This document shows positions 19,431-28,071 of a stretch of 64,000 nt of DNA, in pieces. The DNA lies in contig NZ_FSQW01000002.1 in NCBI RefSeq assembly GCF_900128895.1, forward strand, positions 620,001 to 684,000. The letters are read 5' to 3'. The number at the start of each line of letters is the position of its first letter. Within the stretch, counting starts at the first letter, position 1. The position numbers and the translations under genes were made by a program. The stretch is from Parasphingorhabdus marina DSM 22363. GTDB lineage: Bacteria > Pseudomonadota > Alphaproteobacteria > Sphingomonadales > Sphingomonadaceae. Under the pieces are notes generated by a model. It worked only from the letters and a program-made list of their open reading frames with translations. It was not told the DNA's origin and made no database searches.

Positions 19431-20092
19431 TAATCGATGTCTTCTTCATTCATTTCCTCATTGCCAAGGAATCCAAATCTAATTTCATCACTTTTCGAAA
19501 TCGAAAGCATTATCGACTGCATCGCACATTCGAATTGCCAAACGCTCTCATCAGTTGGAATTTTTGAAGAATCCAAATCAACTAATGTTACGTTGTAAGG
19601 GCCAGCCTCAGGAGCCACTCTCAATAATTGCCCTGCTTCCGCTCCACATGTTTTTTCAATACGCACGATGTGATCAGCAAGAGAGGTCGCATCAGGGTCA
19701 AATGGCTCTAGCTTTTCGATTAACCGCGCGCCTCTAAGCCATGCAGAAGCCATCGCAAATACGTACCCGCTGGAGAACTCTTGACCAACTTTTTCCTGAA
19801 TTCGATTGAAGCGAATATCATCAAAGACAAGGACATTTGCCCTGCTTTGATTCCAATAAATCAAACATCTTGCCGCAGCTTCGCTGAGACCGTCCGGAGG
19901 TGTTAAAACATTGAAGATTCCGACATCTGGTCGAGACTCGTAAGCCGCCCTAATAAACCCACTTTCGATGCCGCATTCGTTTGCTGCCTTCAAAACCGGG
20001 TTTATTCTTTTCGGACGCTCACTGTCGTCTGAGTTTGCGACAGCTGCCGAGGCAAACACAAAACAAATGACGACTGCAATAACCTTCAGCAT
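19430..20092 (-). CDS. Unknown secreted protein between carA and carB
   Basis: A 220-residue protein with a clear signal peptide ([21 protein letters not shown], cleavage probably after AVA or ANS). The mature part contains four or so Cys residues (ECGIES, RCLIYW, KTCGAE, FECAMQ) that could form two disulfides, and weakly repeated halves ([12 protein letters not shown] / [13 protein letters not shown]). No family was recognised. The gene is fitted exactly into the carAB operon: its ATG overlaps the carA stop and its own stop overlaps the carB start, each by one base (TAATG). Its sequence is visibly more A+T-rich than carA and carB, which suggests later acquisition. A role in carbamoyl phosphate synthesis is unlikely for an exported protein. 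Confidence 0.75.
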   Translation of the reverse strand: MLKVIAVVICFVFASAAVANSDDSERPKRINPVLKAANECGIESGFIRAAYESRPDVGIFNVLTPPDGLSEAAARCLIYWNQSRANVLVFDDIRFNRIQEKVGQEFSSGYVFAMASAWLRGARLIEKLEPFDPDATSLADHIVRIEKTCGAEAGQLLRVAPEAGPYNVTLVDLDSSKIPTDESVWQFECAMQSIMLSISKSDEIRFGFLGNEEMNEEDID

Positions 20093-21351
20093 TACAATCC
20101 CCCCACAAATTTCTCGAACAGGTAGAAACTGTCCTGCGGGCCGGGGCTCGCTTCGGGGTGATATTGCACGCCAAAGGCGCGTTTGCCGGTGATGCTAATG
20201 CCGCAATTGCTGCCGTCGAACAGGCTTTTGTGGGTTTCGACCACGGTAGCGGGCAGCGTGTCGGTATCCACCGCAAAGCCGTGGTTCATGCTGGTGATTT
20301 CGACCAGACCTTCGCTGGCATCCCAATCCCCGCCGACGCGCTGGACCGGGTGGTTGGCGCCGCGGTGGCCCTGGTGCATCTTGACCGTCTTCGCCCCTGC
20401 CGCCAGCGCCAGCATCTGGTGGCCGAGGCAGATGCCGAACAGCGGCATATCCGCCTCGAGCAGCTGCCGGATCACAGGCACGGCATATTCCCCTGTCGCC
20501 GCCGGATCGCCGGGGCCGTTGGACAGGAACACGCCGGCAGGTTCTAGCGCCATGATATCGGCAAAGCTGGTTTCCGCAGGCACCACAGTGACTTTTGCGC
20601 CAGCTTTCACAAGATTTCTGAAGATATTCCGCTTCGCGCCAAAGTCCATCGCCACGACATGCGGCCTGTCTCTCCCCTCCCGCTCGCGGGAGGGGTCGGG
20701 GGAGTGCAAGTCTGAATCGGAGGATTCTGGCCCTCCCCTGGCCCCTCCCGCAGGCGGGAGGGGGATTGGCGCATAACCGTGACCCAGACGCCAGATGCCC
20801 GATTCCCAGATTTTCGTCTGATGCCCGGTCACTTCCTTGGCGAGATCCATGCCTTCCAGTCCGGCCCAGTCCCGTGCCTGTCCCAGCAAGGCATCGATAT
20901 CAAAATTGCCTTCCGGATCATGGGCAATCACCGCATTGGGGGCTCCCGCTTCCCGGATCCGCCGGGTCAGCGCCCTTGTATCGACACCGCTGAGGCCAAT
21001 CCGCCCCTGTTCCGCCATCCACTGGTCAAACGGCTTCTGGTCGCGGAAATTGCTCGGAGCTGTCACATCTTCCCGGACGATGCAGCCCAGAGCATGGGGC
21101 GTGTCCGCCTCGACATCCTCGTCATTGGTGCCGACATTGCCGATATGGGGGAAGGTGAAGGTGACAATCTGCCCGGCATAGCTGGGGTCGGTCATCACTT
21201 CCTGATAGCCGGTCATCGCGGTGTTGAAGCAGACTTCCCCGACCGCCGAACCGGTCGCGCCAAAGCCGCGTCCCCATATGATTGTACCATCGGCCAACAC
21301 CAATATCCCGGTTGCGCCCTGGGGAGCTTCGGGGATATTTGCATCGGTCAT
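20092..21351 (-). CDS. carA: Carbamoyl-phosphate synthase small subunit, with in-frame palindromic insert
   Basis: CarA is the glutaminase subunit that hydrolyses glutamine and channels ammonia to CarB. The 419-residue product has the N-terminal domain (GRGFGATGSAVGEVCFNTAMTGYQEVMTDPSYAGQ) and the class I amidotransferase domain with the catalytic Cys in FGICLGHQM and His/Glu in QYHPEASPGP. Between the domains, about residues 197-226, an extra stretch (PLPPAGGARGGPES...SPDPSREREG) interrupts the normal path from GHGYA to PHVVAMDFGAKRN. That stretch is translated from a pair of inverted palindromic repeats (20674-20763) and keeps the frame. The ATG at 21351 has GAGAGGA upstream; a longer GTG start at 21384 is possible. 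Confidence 0.96.
   Translation of the reverse strand: MTDANIPEAPQGATGILVLADGTIIWGRGFGATGSAVGEVCFNTAMTGYQEVMTDPSYAGQIVTFTFPHIGNVGTNDEDVEADTPHALGCIVREDVTAPSNFRDQKPFDQWMAEQGRIGLSGVDTRALTRRIREAGAPNAVIAHDPEGNFDIDALLGQARDWAGLEGMDLAKEVTGHQTKIWESGIWRLGHGYAPIPLPPAGGARGGPESSDSDLHSPDPSREREGRDRPHVVAMDFGAKRNIFRNLVKAGAKVTVVPAETSFADIMALEPAGVFLSNGPGDPAATGEYAVPVIRQLLEADMPLFGICLGHQMLALAAGAKTVKMHQGHRGANHPVQRVGGDWDASEGLVEITSMNHGFAVDTDTLPATVVETHKSLFDGSNCGISITGKRAFGVQYHPEASPGPQDSFYLFEKFVGGL
20674..20706 (+). repeat. Palindromic repeat unit A
   Basis: Arms 20674-20683 and 20686-20695, loop TC; tail TCGGGGGAGTG. On the carA strand it encodes SPDPSREREG. Confidence 0.85.
20731..20763 (-). repeat. Palindromic repeat unit B
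   Basis: Tail CCCTCCCCTGG at 20731-20741, arms 20742-20751 and 20754-20763, loop AG. Inverted relative to unit A; on the carA strand it encodes PLPPAGGARG. Confidence 0.85.
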
Positions 21352-21485
21352 GGGCGTTGTCCTCTCGGGTCTCTTGGTAGGCACAAAATTTCGCTGGCAC
21401 TAGGGGCGAAATATTTTGGGCACAATCTATGAAATCCGGAATCTTCCCGCTAGGGTTAACGCTTATTCCAAAAAGAGAGGTTCCC

Positions 21486-21938
21486 ATGATTCGCGACTCC
21501 GTGAAAGCCGCGCAAATCGAGGCGATGAAGGCAAAGGACAAGGATCGCACCGCCGCGACTCGGGCCATTCTTGCCAAGATCAAGGACAAGGATATCGAAC
21601 TGCGCACCAAGGACGGGGGCGGGGATGATGACGCAATGGTCACCGATGTCCTGCAAAAGATGGCCAAACAGCGCCGCGAGTCGATTTCCATGTATGAGGA
21701 AGGCGGCCGGACCGAACTCGCCGAACAGGAAAAATATGAGCTCTCGGTGATCGAGGAATTTCTCCCCGCGCAATTGAGCGAAGAGGAAACCGCCGCCCTG
21801 ATCGACGGGATCAAGGCAGAACTTGGTGCTTCAGACATGAAAGACATGGGCCGCGTCATGGGCGAACTGAAAAAACGCCACGGTAGCGAAATCGACATGG
21901 GCAAGGCCAGCAGCCTGGTAAAGGCGGCGCTAAGCTGA
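21486..21938 (+). CDS. YqeY/GatB-like protein
   Basis: A 150-residue protein of the YqeY family: N-terminal helical part (MIRDSVKAAQIEAMKAKDKDRTAATRAILAKIKDKDIELR), a central ESISMYEEGGRTELAEQEKYELSVIEEFLPAQLSEEE, and the C-terminal KDMGRVMGELKKRHGSEIDMGKASSLVKAAL, which is the small domain shared with the GatB tail. YqeY proteins bind tRNA-like substrates by analogy with GatB/E but no reaction is proven. In alphaproteobacteria it commonly precedes dnaG and rpoD, as here. The ATG has GAGAGG upstream. The palindromic unit C begins 7 nt after its stop codon. Confidence 0.88.
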   Translation: MIRDSVKAAQIEAMKAKDKDRTAATRAILAKIKDKDIELRTKDGGGDDDAMVTDVLQKMAKQRRESISMYEEGGRTELAEQEKYELSVIEEFLPAQLSEEETAALIDGIKAELGASDMKDMGRVMGELKKRHGSEIDMGKASSLVKAALS

Positions 21939-21944
21939 CTAGTC

Positions 21945-21977
21945 CCCCTCCCGCCCGCGGGAGGGGTTAGGGGTGGG
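21945..21977 (+). repeat. Palindromic repeat unit C
   Basis: Arms 21945-21954 and 21957-21966 (CCCCTCCCGC / GCGGGAGGGG), loop CC; tail TTAGGGGTGGG at 21967-21977. The tail supplies AGGGG, a likely Shine-Dalgarno sequence for the DUF559 gene. Confidence 0.87.
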
Positions 21978-21978
21978 A

Positions 21979-22383
21979 TTGAACGAAAGCATTGTGGTAA
22001 CCTTCAGGAAAAGAGATACCAATCGCGCCAAAACCCTGCGCAATCAGGCGACACCCGCCGAACGTGAATTGTGGAAATACCTGAACAATCGCCGGGTTGC
22101 AGGATACAAATTCAGCCGACAGATGCCAGTGGGCCCGTATTTCGCCGACTTCCTTTGTCGCGAACTCAAGCTCATAATTGAAATTGATGGCTATTCTCAT
22201 GACACCCGACAGGGTTATGATTTGGCCAGAACGAAGGACCTGGAAAATCATGGCTATCGGGTGGCCAGATTCAGCAATCGGGATGTGATGACCAATGTCG
22301 AGGGCGTTGTGAGGGAAATAGAGCTTATTGTCTCCGGCATGCCCTCCCCTGACCCCTCCCGCAGGCGGGAGGGGAATCTATGA
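21979..22383 (+). CDS. DUF559 Vsr-like endonuclease
   Basis: A 134-residue protein of the DUF559 family, which shares the PD-(D/E)XK-type fold of Vsr very-short-patch-repair endonucleases. Family blocks: RAKTLRNQATPAERELWKYLNNRR, FSRQMPVGPYFADFLC, LKLIIEIDGYSHD (Asp of DFLC and Glu/Asp of EIDG are the likely metal ligands) and GYRVARFSNRDV. TTG at 21979 is preferred since AGGGG lies 5 nt upstream; GTG at 21973 lies inside that Shine-Dalgarno. The last residues (SPDPSRRREGNL) are translated from palindromic unit D. Its stop overlaps the dnaG ATG (ATGA). Neither repair nor transposition activity is established for this protein. Confidence 0.85.
   Translation: MNESIVVTFRKRDTNRAKTLRNQATPAERELWKYLNNRRVAGYKFSRQMPVGPYFADFLCRELKLIIEIDGYSHDTRQGYDLARTKDLENHGYRVARFSNRDVMTNVEGVVREIELIVSGMPSPDPSRRREGNL
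22342..22374 (-). repeat. Palindromic repeat unit D
   Basis: Tail CCCTCCCCTGA at 22342-22352; arms 22353-22362 and 22365-22374, loop AG. It is read as SPDPSRRREG at the end of the DUF559 protein and its right arm is immediately upstream of dnaG. Confidence 0.87.
22365..22379 (+). promoter_or_regulatory. Shine-Dalgarno sequence of dnaG lying in a palindrome arm
   Basis: The right arm GCGGGAGGGG ends 5 nt before the dnaG ATG at 22380 and contains GGAGG/GAGGGG, the only good ribosome-binding sequence there. In the mRNA the same bases can pair with the left arm (22353-22362) in a 10-bp GC-rich hairpin, which would hide the site unless ribosomes translating the DUF559 frame open it. Confidence 0.62.
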
Positions 22384-24248
22384 CCCTGTCCCCGCAATGG
22401 CTTGATGAACTGCGATCGCGTGTCACGCTGTCGACATTGATCGGGCGGACGGTGAAGATTCAGAAAGCCGGGCGCGAGTACAAGGCCTGTTGCCCGTTTC
22501 ACAACGAAAAGACGCCCAGCTTCACGATCAACGATGAAAAGGGTTTCTATCACTGCTTTGGTTGCGGTGCGCATGGCGATGCCATTCGCTGGATGACTGA
22601 TCAGCGTGGACTCAGTTTTATGGATGCCGTGAAGGACCTCGCCGCCGAGGCGCAGATGGAGGTTCCCGCCCCGGATCCGCGGGCCGCCAGGCGGCAGGAA
22701 CAGCGAGCCACGCTACATGACGTCATGGCGGCAGCGCAGGACTGGTTCGTGCATCAGCTGGGCGGAATCGAGGGTGTGCAGGCGCGGCAGTATCTGGAAA
22801 ACCGGGGCATAACAGCTCAGACCGTCCGGGAATTCGGTTTTGGATTTGCGCCCGACTCCCGCAGCAAGCTGAAAGAGGCCCTGGGATCGCATGGCGTGGA
22901 CCGGCTGGTTGAGGCGGGGTTGCTGATCAAGGTGGATGACCGCGATCCCTATGACCGGTTCCGTGGCCGGCTGATGATCCCGATCCGCGATCCGCGCGGC
23001 CGGGTGATTGCCTTTGGCGGGCGGATATTGGGCGATGGCGAGCCCAAATATCTGAACTCGCCCGATACGCCGCTGTTCGACAAGGGCCGCACGCTCTACA
23101 ATCTCGACAAAGCCTCACCGGCCTCCCGCCAGACCGGGCGGATACTGGTCGTAGAGGGCTATATGGACGCGATCGCGCTGGCCCAGGCCGGTTTTCCCGA
23201 TGTGGTCGCACCGCTCGGCACCGCGCTGACCGAGCACCAGATCGAACGAATCTGGAAGATGGTGGAAGCGCCGATCCTCTGCTTTGACGGGGACAATGCC
23301 GGGCAAAAGGCCGCTATGCGCGCCGCCAACCGCGCCCTCCCCCTGCTCCGCCCTTCGCACAGCCTGAACTTCATCTCCCTGCCCGCCGGTCAGGATCCCG
23401 ATGACCTGATCCGTGCCGAAGGGCCCCGGGCCTTTGCCGCATTGCTGGAAAAACCGCAGATTCTCAGTGAAAAGATCTGGTCTCACGAGCTGGCGGCAGA
23501 ACCGCTTGATAGCCCGGAAAGCAAGGCCGGGCTGAAGAAGCGTCTGTCGGACCATGTCCGGGATATATCGGATCAGGATATCGCCCAGCATTATCGGCAG
23601 GAATTCCAGGAGCGCTACGAGAAAGCCTTCTTCGCCAATCGCGGTTCCGCAGCCCAGGATCGTCGATATCGGCGTCCGGGATCACCGTTCACCGCAAAAT
23701 ATTCCGCCTCCACCGCAACCGATGACACAAAATCGGTTTCGGTCAGCGGACATGACCTCAGGATCGCGAAGGCGATTCTGGGTGGCCTGATCCGCCATCC
23801 GTCCCAGATTTCCAGGCATTTTGAAGAACTCACCCTGTTCAAACTCGCCGATTCGCAGCTTCAGGACCTTTTGTCGGAGCTGGTAAGACAGGCCATGCGT
23901 AAAGAAACGCTTGATATGCAGGGCCTTCTTACCATATTGGAACAGACAGATTGTTATAATGTCGCAAAAGGGCTGTTACGGGCCGATGCGCTGAATTTCA
24001 CTTTCAACCGCAAACTGCCAGATCCTGCCCCGTCTGAATTGATCGAACGGGCGCACAGGGATTTGTCGGAGGCGATACAGGTGATAACCGCGCGCCCCGG
24101 ACTGGAAGCAGCGCTGGCAGAAGCAACGAGACGGGTACAGGATAATCTTGACGAGGAAAGTTACGCCGAACAGCAAAGGCTGCGTCAGGCAAAACAGGCT
24201 TTTCACGATCGCTTGATGGAACTCACCCAGATCGACGATGTTGTCTGA
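22380..24248 (+). CDS. dnaG: DNA primase
   Basis: DnaG makes RNA primers for replication forks. The 622-residue protein has the N-terminal zinc-binding domain CCPFHNEKTPSFTINDEKGFYHCFGCG (CHC2 type), the catalytic core with FRGRLMIPIRDPRGRVIAFGGR, the TOPRIM motif RILVVEGYMDAIAL and downstream FDGDNAGQKAA, and a C-terminal helicase-binding region of low conservation. Length is usual for alphaproteobacteria. The ATG overlaps the DUF559 stop (ATGA), so primase translation may be coupled to the inserted gene. rpoD follows after 52 nt, as in the classic macromolecular synthesis operon. Confidence 0.97.
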   Translation: MTLSPQWLDELRSRVTLSTLIGRTVKIQKAGREYKACCPFHNEKTPSFTINDEKGFYHCFGCGAHGDAIRWMTDQRGLSFMDAVKDLAAEAQMEVPAPDPRAARRQEQRATLHDVMAAAQDWFVHQLGGIEGVQARQYLENRGITAQTVREFGFGFAPDSRSKLKEALGSHGVDRLVEAGLLIKVDDRDPYDRFRGRLMIPIRDPRGRVIAFGGRILGDGEPKYLNSPDTPLFDKGRTLYNLDKASPASRQTGRILVVEGYMDAIALAQAGFPDVVAPLGTALTEHQIERIWKMVEAPILCFDGDNAGQKAAMRAANRALPLLRPSHSLNFISLPAGQDPDDLIRAEGPRAFAALLEKPQILSEKIWSHELAAEPLDSPESKAGLKKRLSDHVRDISDQDIAQHYRQEFQERYEKAFFANRGSAAQDRRYRRPGSPFTAKYSASTATDDTKSVSVSGHDLRIAKAILGGLIRHPSQISRHFEELTLFKLADSQLQDLLSELVRQAMRKETLDMQGLLTILEQTDCYNVAKGLLRADALNFTFNRKLPDPAPSELIERAHRDLSEAIQVITARPGLEAALAEATRRVQDNLDEESYAEQQRLRQAKQAFHDRLMELTQIDDVV

Positions 24249-24300
24249 ACAACATCGGTTTCTGCATTCGGTTGGATTTTAATTGTAGGGGCCACAGGCA

Positions 24301-26310
<2,010 letters not shown>

Positions 26311-26447
26311 GCCGGTTTTCCCGGGATTACCAATCATGGTTTGCATATCCCTAACGGGCGGTAAACTGCCTCTTTAGAATTCTGCTCTATTACAGGGATA
26401 TTCGGGACCGGCAGCGGTCTCGTAAACCCTTGAGTAATGTGAGCCAG

Positions 26448-27107
26448 ATGCCAGAAACCAATCCGATACCGTCGGCACAAGCCAGTCTCGTCGACCATGT
26501 CCGGGAGCATGGCAGCCATAGCGCGGCCCATGTCCAGCGGATGTTGACGGATTTCGACTCCGTTTCGGGAGCCGATATTGCCGACCTGGCCCACTTCCTT
26601 TGCATTTTGCACGGTCGTCATCCGGGCGTGGTCGATCACGCGGCGAACAAGACCGCTGATATCGCGGCCCGAAAATGGCTGGTTCGGGCCATGGAAGCCT
26701 TTTCCGCGGAACGTGCGTTCCTGACCAAGCTGACAGTGGCCGCAGGACCGATTTCCGGCGTTGGTGCCAGCGATCAGAGCAATGCCACGGTGCTTGCGCA
26801 GCGCAAGGCACTGGACATGTTGTCACAGTCTGATCGCGACGGATGCGCCCTGGGCGCCTCATTCGCACTGGTTCTGGACTGGCATGCCGTGCGGCCGCTG
26901 CTCGACAAGGTCGCGATCAAGCTGGGCGTTGAACCGCGCGAGGCGATCCTGCCGGACAGCGACATTACGCTGGATCTTTCCCGGGCAGTCAATCAGTCGG
27001 CAGCTATCGAACGCGCCGTCAATTTCGGTGCCGAACAGATCCTCGCACAGCATCGGGGACTCTGGCAGCTGCTGGAAGCGCGAAGCAAGGCCCGGCAGGC
27101 TGCCTGA
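26448..27107 (+). CDS. Unknown, mainly helical protein
   Basis: A 219-residue protein without a recognised motif: Ala-rich helices, with an internal AERAFLTKLTVAAGPISGVGASDQSNATVLAQRKALDMLSQSDRDGCALGASFALVLDWHAVRPLLD segment that may be the conserved core. Its codon use looks like its neighbours, so it is likely a native gene. No signal peptide or membrane segment is evident. Candidate starts are TTG 26430, GTG 26439 and ATG 26448; none has a strong Shine-Dalgarno sequence and the ATG is taken by default. It sits alone between rpoD and the MoxR gene. Confidence 0.62.
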   Translation: MPETNPIPSAQASLVDHVREHGSHSAAHVQRMLTDFDSVSGADIADLAHFLCILHGRHPGVVDHAANKTADIAARKWLVRAMEAFSAERAFLTKLTVAAGPISGVGASDQSNATVLAQRKALDMLSQSDRDGCALGASFALVLDWHAVRPLLDKVAIKLGVEPREAILPDSDITLDLSRAVNQSAAIERAVNFGAEQILAQHRGLWQLLEARSKARQAA

Positions 27108-27147
27108 TCTCCTGATCGGCATATCGTCTTAACTAAATGATTAACTT

Positions 27148-27165
27148 GCCTGTAACAGGCCTTTT
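27148..27165 (+). terminator. Possible weak intrinsic terminator
   Basis: GCCTG (27148-27152), loop TAA, CAGGC (27156-27160), then CTTTT. It is 40 nt after the unknown gene and 45 nt before the MoxR gene. The 5-bp stem and short T-run make it weak; it could instead be a leader hairpin of the MoxR transcript. Confidence 0.35.
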
Positions 27166-27210
27166 CCCTATCGCTATGCCATTGACGTTTACGGCAAGGG
27201 AAAAAGAAAA

Positions 27211-28056
27211 ATGCGTTTTGACGGTACCAAGGACTATGTTGCAACTGATGATCTGAAAGTTGCGGTCAACGCAGCCGTGACTTTGCGCCGGCCCTTGCTG
27301 GTCAAAGGCGAGCCGGGTACCGGCAAAACCGTCCTGGCACATGAAATTGCCAAGGCCACCGGCGCTCCGCTTATTGAATGGAACGTGAAGTCCACCACAA
27401 AGGCTCATCAGGGCCTGTATGAATATGATGCGGTTGCACGCTTGCGCGACGGTCAGCTGGGCGACGAACGGGTTCACGACATTTCCAATTACATCCGCCG
27501 CGGGAAGCTCTGGGAAGCTTTTACGTCCCCGGACCTGCCGGTGCTGCTGATCGACGAAATCGACAAGGCGGATATCGAATTTCCGAACGATCTGTTGCAG
27601 GAACTGGATCGCATGGAATTCCATGTTTACGAGACCAAGGAGACCGTCAAGGCCGCCGACCGGCCCATCGTCGTGATCACATCCAATAACGAGAAAGAAC
27701 TGCCCGACGCGTTTCTGCGCCGCTGTTTCTTCCACTACATCAAATTCCCCGATCGCGAGACGATGCAGGAAATTATCAATGTGCATTTCCCGGACATCCA
27801 GGGCGTACTCGTCAAGAAGGCAATGGATATTTTCTACGATGTGCGCGATGTTCCCGGCCTCAAGAAGAAGCCGAGCACATCGGAACTGCTCGATTGGCTG
27901 AAACTGCTTCTCTCCGAAGACATGCCGCTGGAAGTTTTGCAGTCCCAGGATCCCAGCAAGGCCATCCCGCCCCTTCACGGAGCGCTGCTGAAAAACGAGC
28001 AGGATGTGATGCTGTTTGAGCGCCTGGCGTTCATGGCGAAACGCGAAGCGCGCTAA
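27211..28056 (+). CDS. MoxR-family AAA+ ATPase
   Basis: A 281-residue AAA+ protein: Walker A GEPGTGKT (about residues 33-40), Walker B VLLIDEIDKAD, sensor 1 in VVITSNNEKELPDAFLRRC with the arginine finger region RRCFFHYIKF. MoxR-type ATPases work with a VWA-domain partner as metal-cofactor or complex-assembly chaperones, and such a partner gene follows 15 nt downstream. The pair resembles the CoxD/CoxE and NorQ/NorD systems, but no oxidase or dehydrogenase gene is next to it, so the client is unknown. Confidence 0.88.
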   Translation: MRFDGTKDYVATDDLKVAVNAAVTLRRPLLVKGEPGTGKTVLAHEIAKATGAPLIEWNVKSTTKAHQGLYEYDAVARLRDGQLGDERVHDISNYIRRGKLWEAFTSPDLPVLLIDEIDKADIEFPNDLLQELDRMEFHVYETKETVKAADRPIVVITSNNEKELPDAFLRRCFFHYIKFPDRETMQEIINVHFPDIQGVLVKKAMDIFYDVRDVPGLKKKPSTSELLDWLKLLLSEDMPLEVLQSQDPSKAIPPLHGALLKNEQDVMLFERLAFMAKREAR

Positions 28057-28071
28057 AACCGGAGAACTGTA

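Larger units (their letters stand above)
20674..20763. mobile_element. Short palindromic composite element inside carA (no gene)
   Basis: Two ~33-bp repeat units lie in inverted orientation with tails facing inward: palindrome 20674-20695, tail from 20696; tail 20731-20741, palindrome 20742-20763. Both palindromes have the same perfect 10-bp arms (CCCCTCCCGC / GCGGGAGGGG) with loops TC and AG. The 24-nt core between the tails has no gene. The organisation equals that of the DUF559 element at 21945-22374 with the gene removed, so it looks like a non-autonomous (MITE-like) version. It contains no stop in the carA frame and preserves that frame, in the manner of the palindromic elements found inside Rickettsia genes. 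Confidence 0.8.
21945..22374. mobile_element. Palindrome-flanked DUF559 nuclease element between yqeY and dnaG
   Basis: A 430-bp unit bounded by two copies of the same ~33-bp palindromic repeat in inverted orientation (unit C 21945-21977, unit D 22342-22374), tails facing inward, enclosing one DUF559 gene. It begins 7 nt after the yqeY stop and ends 5 nt before the dnaG ATG, so it occupies nearly the whole junction of the operon without breaking it. The same two ends without the gene occur inside carA 1.2 kb away. Taken together this looks like an autonomous element (nuclease plus ends) and its deleted derivative. Mobility is inferred, not shown; no target-site duplication was evident by eye. 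Confidence 0.72.
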
